36,809 bases of DNA from an uncultured Ignatzschineria sp. (GTDB lineage Bacteria; Pseudomonadota; Gammaproteobacteria; Cardiobacteriales; Wohlfahrtiimonadaceae): contig CANRON010000006.1 of the NCBI GenBank assembly GCA_947632245.1, positions 1 through 36,809 on the forward strand, written 5' to 3'. The translations under genes were made by a program, and so were the position numbers. The notes below the pieces were generated by a model, which was not told the origin of the DNA, searched no databases, and worked only from the letters and a program-made list of their open reading frames with translations. Position 1 is the first letter of the stretch. Each line of letters starts with the position of its first letter. Shown here in pieces: positions 14,758 through 23,736 of the stretch.

Positions 14758-16161
14758 CTATTTAAGACCTAAAGTCTTTCTAAGATTTTCCAGTGAGAAC
14801 ATCTCATCAAATTTTGAAGCTTCCATTAAACCACGCTCTAAAATAACGTCGCGAACACTTTTTCCTGTTTTAGCACAAATTCTTCCGACGATATCGCCCT
14901 CACCATGGCCGATAATCGGATTTAAGTAAGTGATAATCCCGATCGAATTGAGTATGTAATTTAAACAGTAGGATTCATTTGCCGTAATTCCCTCAATACA
15001 CTTATCCTGAAGAGAGCGACAGGCATTTGTTAATAATGTCATTGATTCAAATGTAGATTGGGCAACAACAGGCTCCATCGCATTTAATTGTAATTGCCCC
15101 GCTTCTGCCGCAGTCAATACTGTCGTGTCATTTCCAAAAACTTTGAAACAAGCATTATTCACAGCTTCAGGAAGTACCGGGTTAATCTTCGCCGGCATAA
15201 TTGAACTACCCGCCTGTAATTCCGGTAAATTAATCTCCTTGAGCCCCGTACGAGGACCGGAAGATAATAAGCGAAGGTCATTTGCCATTTTTGAGAGCTT
15301 AACCGCAAGCCCTTTCAATGCTGAATGGAAATACACAAAATCTGAAAGATCAGATGTCGCCGCAATTAAATTCTCAGAAGGCTTAAACGCAAAACCTGTA
15401 ATTTCTGACAAGTACTGCGCCGCAAGCTCTGGGTATCCTGCCGGTGTATTAATACCGGTTCCAATAGCTGTGCCGCCGAGATTAATCGGTAATAACGTTT
15501 CGCGCGCAATCTTTAAATAATCAATACCTGTCTTAATCTGATAAGCAAAAGCACCAAATTCCATTCCCAATGTCATTGGTACAGCATCTTGTAACTGAGT
15601 ACGCCCCATCTTTAAAACATCCGCAAATTCTGCTTCTTTTACTTTCAAACCCTGATATAGATAATCTGCCGCTTCAATTAATGCTTCAGAAACTTGATAA
15701 AAAGCGACCCGCATCCCTGTAGGATACGCATCATTCGTCGATTGAGATTCATTGACATGATCATTTGGGTTAATAACATCATAACGACCCTTCTCCAATC
15801 CTAAAATCTCAAGCGCTAAGTTCGCAACCACTTCATTCATATTCATATTGAGTGAAGTTCCTGCACCACCTTGAAATGCATCTATCGGAAAATGAACATA
15901 ATAAGCATCATCTTTCAGTAAAATGTCACAAGCTGCAACAATCGCATCTCCGACCTCTGGCTTGATAACACCTAAATCCATATTCGCTTGAACTGCCGCT
16001 TTTTTAACTGCCGCTAAACCATAAATAAATTGTGGATTATCTCGATTTTTCTGGGTTGAAATGGTGAAGTTATTGATTGCACGTTGAGTGTGAATGCCAT
16101 AATAAGCATCGCTTGGCACTAATAATTCCCCTAACAAATCAACTTCTGACCGATAACCCAT
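14758..16161 (-). CDS. aspA: Aspartate ammonia-lyase (aspartase)
   Basis: AspA reversibly deaminates L-aspartate to fumarate and ammonia in the cytoplasm, feeding the TCA cycle and fumarate respiration. The 467-residue protein shows the aspartase/fumarase family layout: [18 protein letters not shown] at the N-terminus, [16 protein letters not shown] at about 97-111, [19 protein letters not shown] at about 133-151, and the signature [11 protein letters not shown] at 318-328, whose loop carries the catalytic serine. YGIHTQRA and LNMNMNEV favour aspartase over class II fumarase, and the length is close to E. coli AspA (478). The 22-base gap from hslR upstream and the 4-base gap to xerC downstream suggest an hslR-aspA-xerC transcript. 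Confidence 0.93.
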   Translation of the reverse strand: MGYRSEVDLLGELLVPSDAYYGIHTQRAINNFTISTQKNRDNPQFIYGLAAVKKAAVQANMDLGVIKPEVGDAIVAACDILLKDDAYYVHFPIDAFQGGAGTSLNMNMNEVVANLALEILGLEKGRYDVINPNDHVNESQSTNDAYPTGMRVAFYQVSEALIEAADYLYQGLKVKEAEFADVLKMGRTQLQDAVPMTLGMEFGAFAYQIKTGIDYLKIARETLLPINLGGTAIGTGINTPAGYPELAAQYLSEITGFAFKPSENLIAATSDLSDFVYFHSALKGLAVKLSKMANDLRLLSSGPRTGLKEINLPELQAGSSIMPAKINPVLPEAVNNACFKVFGNDTTVLTAAEAGQLQLNAMEPVVAQSTFESMTLLTNACRSLQDKCIEGITANESYCLNYILNSIGIITYLNPIIGHGEGDIVGRICAKTGKSVRDVILERGLMEASKFDEMFSLENLRKTLGLK

Positions 16162-16183
16162 TTTCTCATCTCCACTTTTATAA

Positions 16184-16558
16184 TTACGAACTAAAATACT
16201 TTCCCTGTTTTACGTCTCTTAAACGCTTTTTATCCCGACTCGTGACACTCTCTGGCCTGGGCACTGGCGATAACTTCCGAAGCTCACTTTCATGGGCTCT
16301 TTGCGCAATACTCTCTTCAGTCTCTTTATACATTGTCACTGCAACAGATGCGGGACCTCTCTGCTCAATGAGCAAGCACACTTGTACTTCATAGATAACT
16401 TGCAACTTTCTAATCGTTACAATATCACCTACGATTATTTTTTTAGCAGGCTTCGCTTCAGTACCATTTACTTTGACACGCCCTTTCTCTATTTCATCTG
16501 TCGCTAAGCGACGTGTTTTATAAAATCGAGCTGCCCATAACCACTTATCTAGACGCAT
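16184..16558 (-). CDS. hslR: S4-domain RNA-binding heat shock protein 15
   Basis: Hsp15 binds free 50S subunits carrying nascent chains and helps recycle stalled ribosomes. The 124-residue protein starts [16 protein letters not shown] and has an S4 domain over about residues 1-70 ([21 protein letters not shown]). A charged C-terminal tail follows, with [20 protein letters not shown] then KRLRDV, as in HslR proteins. It is the first gene of a probable hslR-aspA-xerC unit and lies 140 bases beyond the minE stop. The minE terminator lies in that interval. Confidence 0.9.
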   Translation of the reverse strand: MRLDKWLWAARFYKTRRLATDEIEKGRVKVNGTEAKPAKKIIVGDIVTIRKLQVIYEVQVCLLIEQRGPASVAVTMYKETEESIAQRAHESELRKLSPVPRPESVTSRDKKRLRDVKQGKYFSS

Positions 16559-16619
16559 AAGTTTTCTTCACGTTATTTCGTTATATTAGATCGAAAAAAA
16601 AATTGCAAGTTTTTTACAT

Positions 16620-16644
16620 AAAAAAACCGTATTTTTCAATACGG
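16620..16644 (-). terminator. Intrinsic terminator downstream of minE
   Basis: On the minus strand, CCGTATT-GAAA-AATACGG is a 7-bp perfect stem followed by TTTTTTT. It lies about 55 bases after the minE stop and ends the minDE transcript before hslR. Confidence 0.82.
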
Positions 16645-16698
16645 CTTATTCTAATCAATCGATTGCATTCTCTTATTAACTTTCAATAGCTAAAAAAG

Positions 16699-16965
16699 CT
16701 ATTTCGGCTCATCATCCGAAAGGACGATGTTTAATTCAAGAACATCACAATCGCCGTCACGGTCCATTGCAATATTGATTTGTTCAGACTCCACCGGTAA
16801 ATATCTTCTTACGACCTCTAAAATATCGCGCTGAAGATCCTGCATAAAGTTAGGATTTCCTTCCATATTCTTTACACGCTCATGCGCAACAATAATTTGT
16901 AATCGCTCTTTCGCAATTGAAGCCGTATTGGATTTTCGGCGTTTACCAAATAATAACTGGAACAT
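16699..16965 (-). CDS. minE: Cell division topological specificity factor MinE
   Basis: MinE stimulates the ATPase of membrane-bound MinD, which drives pole-to-pole oscillation and keeps MinC away from midcell. The 88-residue protein has the short amphipathic N-terminus MFQLLFGKRRKSN and the MinD-binding helix region with ERLQIIVAHERVKN. The C-terminal topological domain includes LQRDILEVVRRY and ends with a beta strand, LELNIVLSD. Its start is 2 bases from the minD stop, so translation is probably coupled. The E. coli protein has the same length. Confidence 0.95.
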   Translation of the reverse strand: MFQLLFGKRRKSNTASIAKERLQIIVAHERVKNMEGNPNFMQDLQRDILEVVRRYLPVESEQINIAMDRDGDCDVLELNIVLSDDEPK

Positions 16966-16967
16966 CT

Positions 16968-17777
16968 CTAACCTCCGAAAATACGCCCAAAAAATCCCTT
17001 CTTAGGAACTTCTATAAAACGATGAGGGAGATCTTTTCCAAGGAAACGATCAACGATATCATTAAATGCCTGACCCGCATCTGACTCTTCATTCATAATC
17101 ACAGGTTCACCTGAGTTTGAACACTGAAGAACAGCCTGAGACTCAGGTACTACCCCTAAGAGAGGGATACCCAAAATATCGAGAATATCTGTTACGGATA
17201 GCATATCGCCACTCTCTGCACGTGCAGGGTTATAACGATTGATAACAAGGTGCTGATTGACCTCTTTACCCTCTTCCGCTCTTTTTGTCTTACTTGCTAA
17301 GATCCCCAAAATGCGATCTGAGTCTCTGACTGATGATACTTCTGGATTCGTAGTCACAATCGCATCATCAGCGAAATACATCGCAAGCTGTGCTCCTTTT
17401 TCAATACCTGCAGGAGAGTCACAAAGGATAAACTCAAAACCCATCTCATCGAGCTCTTTCATGACTTTCTCAACACCCTCTTTTGTGAGCGCATCTTTAT
17501 CACGGGTTTGAGATGCTGGCAATATGTAGAGATTATCAAGGCGACGATCTTTAATTAAAGTTTGCGATAAAGTCGCTTCATCATTTACGACATTGACAAA
17601 ATCATATACGACTCTGCGTTCACAGCCCATAATCAGGTCTAAATTACGAAGCCCCACATCAAAGTCGATGACAGCTGTCTTATGACCATTTTTTGCAAGC
17701 CCTGCTGCGATGCTCGCACTAGTCGTGGTTTTTCCTACCCCACCCTTCCCGGATGTTATCACTACGATTCTTGCCAC
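16968..17777 (-). CDS. minD: Septum site-determining ATPase MinD
   Basis: MinD is a ParA-type ATPase that binds the inner membrane in its ATP dimer form and recruits MinC and MinE. I start it at the GTG at 17775-17777: this gives MARIVVITSGKGGVGKTT with the deviant Walker A lysines K11 and K16 at the same numbers as in E. coli, and a G-rich TGGGGG lies just upstream. A start at the ATG at 17795 would add six residues (MNMGAR) without family support or a ribosome site. DFDVGLRNLDLIMGCERR, the switch II region (LCDSPAGIE), and NPEVSSVRDSDRILG are all present. The C-terminal amphipathic membrane helix is KKGFFGRIFGG. Unusually, about 320 bases separate it from minC. Confidence 0.95.
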   Translation of the reverse strand: MARIVVITSGKGGVGKTTTSASIAAGLAKNGHKTAVIDFDVGLRNLDLIMGCERRVVYDFVNVVNDEATLSQTLIKDRRLDNLYILPASQTRDKDALTKEGVEKVMKELDEMGFEFILCDSPAGIEKGAQLAMYFADDAIVTTNPEVSSVRDSDRILGILASKTKRAEEGKEVNQHLVINRYNPARAESGDMLSVTDILDILGIPLLGVVPESQAVLQCSNSGEPVIMNEESDAGQAFNDIVDRFLGKDLPHRFIEVPKKGFFGRIFGG

Positions 17778-18097
17778 TCGTGCCCCCATGTTCATCTAAA
17801 TTTTCAACTTATTGAAAAAGCTAAATTATTTTTACTAGTTTACTGACTCGAATATCTACTTACCAATCTCTCCATCAATTGATAAACATTAATACGAAAT
17901 TGATTCCCATATACTCGTCAGTTCAAATATTTGTATGATGCTTTATACCCAATATCGCCAGCTATTTTTATTTCAATAATAACGCGATTAAGAATAGAGC
18001 ACATTCAATTGCTGTTAATTATATTAATATATAATTATTTACCTTAAGCTATAATACACTACAATATCGCATGATTTCTCATGACATGCTACTGTAA
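17778..18097. other. AT-rich spacer inside the min cluster
   Basis: This 320-base stretch between the minC stop and the minD start has no open frame of note on either strand. The longest frame seen is 14 codons and lacks a ribosome site. It is very AT-rich, especially 18020-18050 (TTAATTATATTAATATATAA). No terminator with a T run follows minC. It probably contains a promoter for minDE on the minus strand, although I could not fix a -35/-10 pair with confidence. Confidence 0.5.
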
Positions 18098-18850
18098 TTA
18101 TTTAATGAAGGGTTCAATCTTTAATTCATCTGCTTCAAGATAGATTTGTACCATCTTGCCATGCAGCTCTTTAGGAATATCTTCCTGCATTCGATAAAAG
18201 CCGGCAATTGATACTAATTCCGCTTCTAGCGATTGACAAAAAATTCTCACAGAGCGATTACCATGAATTCCAGCAAGTGCCCGACCACGAAGCGCGCCAT
18301 AGATATGGATATTCCCCTCAACGAGGAGCTCTGCGCCTTCATTGACCGAGTTCACAACAACGAGATCCCCACTAGAAACTGTCAATTGCTGGCCTGATCT
18401 AACTTGCTGTACATGCATAGTAGAAGGAATTGCTTCTTTAACAATGATCTCTTCTCGAATGATTGTTTCAGAGCCTTTCGGCGCAACTTCAATCACCGCT
18501 GCATCATTACTCTTTTCTTCTTTCGCGATACGCGGTTTTGCATTGTGCTCTAAGATCGCCCAACCTGCCGCTTCCGCTTTTGCTTTAAGATCATCATTGA
18601 CATTACGTATCCCAACGGGTGCTAGCTCTTTTGCTACAAGTAAGTTTTTCAACCAACTTAGATCAAGATTATTACCGAGAGGAATCGCAGATAAATCAAC
18701 GATCATTGGAATACCTTTAAATAGCTGAGAAGAGCTCTCCATCTGAGTAGAGAGCTCTTCTTCTAATGCCTTGAGGTCTATTCCTTTAAGATAGAGAACC
18801 ATCATTGCAGATAGTTCTCCCTTAATTTGAAAGGTTTTATTTTGAGACAT
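18098..18850 (-). CDS. minC: Septum site-determining protein MinC
   Basis: MinC inhibits FtsZ ring assembly away from midcell. The 250-residue protein has the N-terminal FtsZ-binding domain (about 1-100: FQIKGELSAMMVLYLKGIDL then LKALEEEL) and a linker with acidic and lysine residues. The C-terminal beta-helix domain (about 145-235: VRSGQQLTVSSGDLVVVNSV, then GNIHIYGALRGRALAGIHGN) dimerises and binds MinD. The length is slightly above E. coli MinC (231). slyD ends 27 bases upstream on the same strand, so slyD-minC may be one transcript. The gap to minD (320 bases) breaks the usual compact minCDE layout. Confidence 0.93.
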   Translation of the reverse strand: MSQNKTFQIKGELSAMMVLYLKGIDLKALEEELSTQMESSSQLFKGIPMIVDLSAIPLGNNLDLSWLKNLLVAKELAPVGIRNVNDDLKAKAEAAGWAILEHNAKPRIAKEEKSNDAAVIEVAPKGSETIIREEIIVKEAIPSTMHVQQVRSGQQLTVSSGDLVVVNSVNEGAELLVEGNIHIYGALRGRALAGIHGNRSVRIFCQSLEAELVSIAGFYRMQEDIPKELHGKMVQIYLEADELKIEPFIK

Positions 18851-18877
18851 AGATACTTCTAAATCGCCTAATGATAA

Positions 18878-19360
18878 TTAGTGATCATGACCATGTTCGT
18901 GAACATGTCCATGAGAAAGTTCTTGCTCAGTTGCATCACGGAGCGACTCAACTTCTACTTCAAAGTTTAAGTTTTGACCTGCCAATGGATGGTTTGCGTC
19001 CAATTTAATTGTATCGCCCACAACTTCAAGCACTCGGAATGCTTGCATTTGTCCATCAGGCGTAGTGCCTGTTACTTGCCAGCCCACTTGTACTTCTTCA
19101 TCTTCAGGAAATGCAGAACGTGGAACTTCAATTACAAAATCTTCATTAGATTCGCCGTAACCTTCAGCAGGTGATACGCTGAAAGACAACTTTTGACCAG
19201 CGGTTGCACCTTCAAGTGCAGCTTCAAAACCCGGGATCATCATGCCGTGACCTTGAATAAAATCTAATGCTTCTTGACCTACGTTTGAGTCAAGCACATT
19301 ACCTTGATCATCCGTTAAGGTGTAAAATACGCTCACTACTTTATCTTTTGCAACTGTCAT
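18878..19360 (-). CDS. slyD: FKBP-type peptidyl-prolyl isomerase SlyD
   Basis: SlyD is a cytoplasmic prolyl isomerase, chaperone and metal-binding protein that supplies nickel for hydrogenase maturation in E. coli. The 160-residue protein has the FKBP domain split by the insert-in-flap chaperone domain: FYTLTDDQGNVLDSN and GHGMMIPGFEAALEG, then SPAEGYGESNEDFVIEVPRS and the IF domain. Its C-terminus is a short histidine-rich metal tail (SHGHVHEHGHDH) with no cysteines, shorter than that of E. coli. AAGGGAAC precedes the ATG. The intergenic region shared with rpiA contains a 10-bp palindrome, AGTACGTACT, at 19417-19426, of unknown significance. Confidence 0.92.
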   Translation of the reverse strand: MTVAKDKVVSVFYTLTDDQGNVLDSNVGQEALDFIQGHGMMIPGFEAALEGATAGQKLSFSVSPAEGYGESNEDFVIEVPRSAFPEDEEVQVGWQVTGTTPDGQMQAFRVLEVVGDTIKLDANHPLAGQNLNFEVEVESLRDATEQELSHGHVHEHGHDH

Positions 19361-19501
19361 TGAATGTTCCCTTTATCAATTTTACGAGTATAATTATCGT
19401 TAATACTATACAGTAAAGTACGTACTAGATAAATGATTAAATCCTGATATTTTAAGCGTACAATTAAACTCCAACACTCTTTTATAAATCGAATACTTAT
19501 T

Positions 19502-20167
19502 ATGAATGCTCAACAACAAAAACAAGCTGTGGCAAAAGCTGCACTCCAATATATCCCGGAAGATAAAATATTAGGTCTAGGGACCGGCTCTACTGTCGAT
19601 TGCTTAATTGCGCTCCTGCCCACACTGCCCTTTAAAATCAAAGGAGTAGCGTCTAGTTCTGAACGCACATCTAAACAAGTGGAAGCGCTTGGAATACCGA
19701 TTGTTGATTTAGCGGACATCACAACGATTGATACATATATAGATGGAGCTGACGAAATAAACCACAACCTTGCTATGATAAAAGGCGGCGGTGGTGCGCT
19801 AACGCGCGAAAAAATTGTTGCCGCTCATGCAGATCGCTTTGTTTGCATTGCTGATGAATCAAAACTTGTTGAAGTATTAGGTGAGTTCCCGCTCCCGATA
19901 GAAGTGATTCCTATGTCTGCGCACTTTGTGATTCGTAAAATGGAACAAATGGGGGCAAAAGCCCATATCCGTGAAGGTTTTATTACCGACAATCAGAATC
20001 TCATTGTCGATGTTGAAGGGTTGAAAATTACCAGTCCGATTCAACTTGAAGCCTCCATCAATCAAATTACCGGCGTTGTTACCAATGGGCTTTTTGCTGT
20101 TCGCGGCGCTGACATTCTTTTGATGGCAGATAAAGAACTCAATATCCGCACGCTGACAAAAAAATAA
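19502..20167 (+). CDS. rpiA: Ribose-5-phosphate isomerase A
   Basis: RpiA interconverts ribose 5-phosphate and ribulose 5-phosphate in the non-oxidative pentose phosphate pathway. The 221-residue protein has GLGTGSTVDCL (phosphate loop), SSERTSKQ, the catalytic region YIDGADEIN, KGGGGALTREKI and ADESKLV; the length matches the E. coli enzyme. It is divergent from slyD across 141 bases. An inverted repeat at 20187-20212 follows the stop. It stands before the lptCAB genes where many gammaproteobacteria have kdsD and kdsC. Confidence 0.96.
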   Translation: MNAQQQKQAVAKAALQYIPEDKILGLGTGSTVDCLIALLPTLPFKIKGVASSSERTSKQVEALGIPIVDLADITTIDTYIDGADEINHNLAMIKGGGGALTREKIVAAHADRFVCIADESKLVEVLGEFPLPIEVIPMSAHFVIRKMEQMGAKAHIREGFITDNQNLIVDVEGLKITSPIQLEASINQITGVVTNGLFAVRGADILLMADKELNIRTLTKK

Positions 20168-20186
20168 GATTTTTTATCATTCTATC

Positions 20187-20212
20187 AAGGTGGTAAGATT
20201 ATCTACCACCTT
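20187..20212 (+). terminator. Stem-loop between rpiA and lptC
   Basis: A 9-bp perfect stem, AAGGTGGTA (20187-20195) with TACCACCTT (20204-20212), has an 8-base loop. No T run follows on either strand, so it is not a classical terminator. It may protect the rpiA 3' end or weakly separate rpiA from the lpt genes. Confidence 0.35.
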
Positions 20213-20269
20213 AGCATTTAGCTTCCGATACCAGATATTACCCCATTATCCCCTATCAAAGGACTTCTA

Positions 20270-20881
20270 ATGATTGCCGAAATATTCAAGCGCACATTAC
20301 AGCTCTTCGTTTTAGGTCTTCTCGTATATTTTGCTTGGGTTATTTATCGCGATAGCAGAGAATCCCCTATTGTTGAATCAGAAGAACCGCAACTCGAGAT
20401 GAATCACTATGAGATATTTCGTTACAATAGAGACGGTTTATTAGAGTATATCCTAACGGGCGATACCTTACTGCAATATGATAATGGCCAAGATGGGCAC
20501 CTCACAAATCCATTTCTCACACATTTCCATCCTGATTTAATTACAAAAGAGGGCATCACAGACCAATCGATTGATTGGACAAGCATTAGTGATTCCGCAA
20601 CCTTCACGCAAGATAAAACGCTTTTAACCCTCATTGACAATGTTGTCATCAACAAACCACATCTCCAAAACCCACAAAATGATATCATTGTCACGACCGA
20701 GCTCCTCTATATTCACAATGAGGGCGAGCGAGTTTCTACCGATCGCTTCGTTGAGATAAAAACACCGAGCAGAAAACTCAATGGATATGGCCTTGAAGGC
20801 TTTCCTCATAAAGAGCAATTCAGTATTTTAAAAGACGTAAAGTCGACCTTTTTGACCAACCAGGACACTGTAGATGAATAA
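20270..20881 (+). CDS. lptC: LPS export protein LptC
   Basis: LptC is a bitopic inner-membrane protein that takes LPS from the LptB2FG extractor and passes it to LptA. The 203-residue protein has a single N-terminal membrane helix (LQLFVLGLLVYFAWVIY) and then a periplasmic beta-jellyroll (YEIFRYNRDGLLEYILTGDT through TELLYIHNEGERVSTDRFVE). The length is close to E. coli LptC (191). AAGGA lies seven bases before ATG. Its stop overlaps the lptA start by 8 bases, which implies coupled translation and a balanced supply of the two bridge proteins. Confidence 0.93.
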   Translation: MIAEIFKRTLQLFVLGLLVYFAWVIYRDSRESPIVESEEPQLEMNHYEIFRYNRDGLLEYILTGDTLLQYDNGQDGHLTNPFLTHFHPDLITKEGITDQSIDWTSISDSATFTQDKTLLTLIDNVVINKPHLQNPQNDIIVTTELLYIHNEGERVSTDRFVEIKTPSRKLNGYGLEGFPHKEQFSILKDVKSTFLTNQDTVDE

Positions 20882-21398
20882 ATTATGCCCCCTTCTGCCT
20901 AAGGCAATTTTTCTCAGCATGCTCTCATTATTAATCGCTGTTAATAATGCATTTGCACTACAAGAGGACCGCCAACTCCCGCTTGATATCGTCTCAGATT
21001 GGTCTGAGTTCTATAATAATGAACAAGGCGCACCGTCAGGAATCTACCGAGGTAATGTTGTGCTCACTCAAGGAAACTTGACAATCCATGCCGATGAAGC
21101 GACGTTCAAGCTGATTGATGGGGAACTTGATAATATCATTGCAACGGGCAATCCTGTAAAAATTAAAGATCTTCCCCAACTTAATGAACCATGGATTTTT
21201 GGGGAGGGTTTAATCCTGAGTTATTTCCCCAAAAAAGAGCTGCTTGTCTTGGAAAAAAACGCTAAAGTTGAGCAAAAACAAGATGTTGTTAATGCCAATA
21301 AAATCACCTACGATCTTAATACCCGCACGATCAATGCTGAACGCAGCCCGGATGAACGCGTGCACTTTACAATTCAAATGGACAGTAACAACAAATAG
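20874..21398 (+). CDS. lptA: LPS transport periplasmic protein LptA
   Basis: LptA subunits form the periplasmic bridge that carries LPS to LptD at the outer membrane. The 174-residue precursor has a signal peptide ([17 protein letters not shown] through about NNAFA). An OstA-type beta-jellyroll follows, with [20 protein letters not shown] and [23 protein letters not shown]-like residues ([11 protein letters not shown]) and [15 protein letters not shown] complete it. The start overlaps lptC by 8 bases; lptB begins 65 bases downstream with its own ribosome site. Confidence 0.93.
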   Translation: MNKLCPLLPKAIFLSMLSLLIAVNNAFALQEDRQLPLDIVSDWSEFYNNEQGAPSGIYRGNVVLTQGNLTIHADEATFKLIDGELDNIIATGNPVKIKDLPQLNEPWIFGEGLILSYFPKKELLVLEKNAKVEQKQDVVNANKITYDLNTRTINAERSPDERVHFTIQMDSNNK

Positions 21399-21463
21399 AT
21401 AATTACCATCTAACCTTTGTTTATTTATATTACTTTGATATTACTTTACGCAAGGAATCTATC

Positions 21464-22186
21464 ATGCTCCTCACCGCTCAAAACCTTATTAAACGTTTCA
21501 AAAATAGAACGGTCGTAAATGGTGCATCATTTCATATCGAACAAGGGGAAGTTGTGGGACTATTAGGTCCTAATGGTGCCGGAAAAACAACGAGTTTTTA
21601 CATGACCGTTGGGCTCGTTACCCCCGATGAGGGAGAAGTATTTCTTAATAACCAAGATATTACTAAAAGCCCTATGCATATTCGGGCCCAATTAGGAATC
21701 GGCTATCTTCCGCAAGAGGCTTCTATCTTCCGAAAAATGACAAGCCGCGATAATATTTTAGCAATTTGCCAAACAAGAGCCGACCTCACAAAAGCGGAAC
21801 AGTCAGATTTAACGGATAGCCTGTTAGAAGACTTTAAAATCACCCATATTGCCGACTCATTAGGCATATCACTCTCGGGTGGAGAGAGAAGACGGGTAGA
21901 AATTGCCAGAAGTCTTGCGCTCAATCCGAAATTCCTTTTACTGGATGAGCCTTTTGCCGGTGTTGACCCCCTTTCAGTTTCAGATATTCAATCCATTATT
22001 ATCCAACTCTCTGAGCGCAATATTGGGATATTAATCACTGACCATAATATACGTGAGACCCTATCGATCTGTGAACGTTCTTATATTTTAAGTGCCGGTA
22101 CCGTAATTGCTGAGGGCGATACAGAAACGCTACTGAATAATGAAGATGTTCGTCGCGTCTATTTAGGCCAAAACTTTTCACTATAA
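21464..22186 (+). CDS. lptB: LPS export ABC transporter ATPase LptB
   Basis: LptB is the cytoplasmic ATPase dimer that powers LPS extraction by LptFG. The 240-residue protein has Walker [10 protein letters not shown], a Q-loop ([14 protein letters not shown]) typical of LptB, the signature [16 protein letters not shown], Walker [14 protein letters not shown] and the switch histidine in [22 protein letters not shown] lies in the helical domain. In most gammaproteobacteria rpoN follows; here sbcB follows after 137 bases. AAGGA before ATG is a good ribosome site. Confidence 0.96.
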   Translation: MLLTAQNLIKRFKNRTVVNGASFHIEQGEVVGLLGPNGAGKTTSFYMTVGLVTPDEGEVFLNNQDITKSPMHIRAQLGIGYLPQEASIFRKMTSRDNILAICQTRADLTKAEQSDLTDSLLEDFKITHIADSLGISLSGGERRRVEIARSLALNPKFLLLDEPFAGVDPLSVSDIQSIIIQLSERNIGILITDHNIRETLSICERSYILSAGTVIAEGDTETLLNNEDVRRVYLGQNFSL

Positions 22187-22323
22187 CTTCATGACAAACT
22201 TAGAATTGTTATCTTAACTCCGGCATTATAAAGACACCTACTGGCATCCAAACCATAATATTTACTAAGATACGATTCTAGGCTCCCTAAGCTATGTAGC
22301 GATATCCATATAAAGGTAACTCT

Positions 22324-23736
22324 ATGACACCGACCTTCTTTTTTTATGACCTCGAAACTTTCGGACTCAACCCGAAAGAAGATCGGATTGCACAATTTGC
22401 CGGTATTCGCACCGATACAAACTTTAATATTATCGGCGAGCCCATCAATCTCTACTGCAAACCGCCAGCTGACTATATTCCGGACCCCAATGCGATCTTA
22501 ATTACGGGAATAACTCCGGCCGAAGCACTAGAGAAAGGCGTTCCTGAACCTGCTTTTGCAGCACGTATTCATCAGGAGTTCTCTCAGCCGGATACCTGTA
22601 TCGTCGGTTATAATAATATTCGCTTTGATGATGAGATGATTCGCTATCTATTTTATCGCAACTTCATCGATCCTTATGCTTACAGCTGGCAAAACAACAA
22701 CTCTCGCTGGGATCTTCTAGATGTCGTCAGAGCAACACATGCTTTTAGGCCACAAGGGATCAATTGGCCGACAGATAGCGACGGCATAATAAGCTTAAAG
22801 CTCGAAAATCTGTCAAAAGCGAATCACCTACTGCATGAAAAAGCGCATGATGCACTCAGTGACGTATATGCCACAATTGGTATGGCAAAGCTCATGAAAG
22901 AGAAACAGCCGCGCCTTTTTGACTATTACTATAACCATCGCCGTGCGCGCGATTTGAATAACCTCATCGATCTTCAAAAGCTCACGCCACTTTTGCATGT
23001 TTCCGGCATGTTTGGCATGGCACGTCATAATCTGTCAATGGTGATGCCCCTGATCTTCAATCCTCATAATAAAAATGAATTAATTACAATTGATCTCATG
23101 GGGGATATTTCCGCTATTTTAACACTGCCTGCATCGACGCTTCGCGAAAAAATGTTTACCGCAACCGCTGACCTTCCAGAGGGAGAAGCGCGCATTCCCA
23201 TTAAAGGCATCCATCTTAATAAATGTCCTATTTTAGCGACAATAGCACTCTTAAAAACTATCCCCCATCATTTTGTGGATACTGAGCACTGTATTCAAAA
23301 TTACAATCGGCTATTACAAGCAAAAGATCTTGTTCAATCAAAGTTGTTTGAGATCTATCAGACACCGCCAACTTATGAATCAGACCCCCATAGCGCGCCC
23401 GTTGAATCACTACTATATCAAGGCTTTTTTGACAGAAAAGATCGCCAGCAGATGGATCAAATTCCCCATATGGATGGTGAAGCACTCAAGTCTTATGATT
23501 TTTACTTTGAAGACCCTCGCGCGCTTCCCTTACTATTTATCTACCGTGCACGCCATTTCTTCGAAACCTTATTTGATGATGAGAAAGAAGATTGGCATCG
23601 TTACTCGCTCATGAAGCGCGAATATTTTAAAAATAAATATCAATCGATCTTCTTTCAACTCCTTCAAGAATCAAAAGATGCCAATGATGCTGTCAAAACA
23701 GCCCTCCTAGAATCTATCAAAAGTTACTATCAGTGA
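22324..23736 (+). CDS. sbcB: Exodeoxyribonuclease I
   Basis: ExoI degrades single-stranded DNA from the 3' end and takes part in mismatch repair and recombination. The 470-residue protein has the DEDD exonuclease motif I with D9 and E11 (FYDLETFGLNP), VGYNNIRFDDEMIRYLFYRN (motif II region) and HEKAHDALSDVYATIGMAKL (motif III region). The SH3-like and C-terminal ExoI domains (to FFQLLQESKD) follow. The length matches E. coli ExoI (475). AAGGTAAC lies upstream of the ATG. The stop overlaps the start of the next gene by 4 bases (GTGA), so the nuclease genes are translationally coupled. Confidence 0.95.
   Translation: MTPTFFFYDLETFGLNPKEDRIAQFAGIRTDTNFNIIGEPINLYCKPPADYIPDPNAILITGITPAEALEKGVPEPAFAARIHQEFSQPDTCIVGYNNIRFDDEMIRYLFYRNFIDPYAYSWQNNNSRWDLLDVVRATHAFRPQGINWPTDSDGIISLKLENLSKANHLLHEKAHDALSDVYATIGMAKLMKEKQPRLFDYYYNHRRARDLNNLIDLQKLTPLLHVSGMFGMARHNLSMVMPLIFNPHNKNELITIDLMGDISAILTLPASTLREKMFTATADLPEGEARIPIKGIHLNKCPILATIALLKTIPHHFVDTEHCIQNYNRLLQAKDLVQSKLFEIYQTPPTYESDPHSAPVESLLYQGFFDRKDRQQMDQIPHMDGEALKSYDFYFEDPRALPLLFIYRARHFFETLFDDEKEDWHRYSLMKREYFKNKYQSIFFQLLQESKDANDAVKTALLESIKSYYQ

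Noticed and set aside
17930-17985. Tiny plus-strand frame (14 codons, starting ATGATG) in the minC-minD gap
   Set aside because: No ribosome site, opposite strand to the operon, and too short to support.
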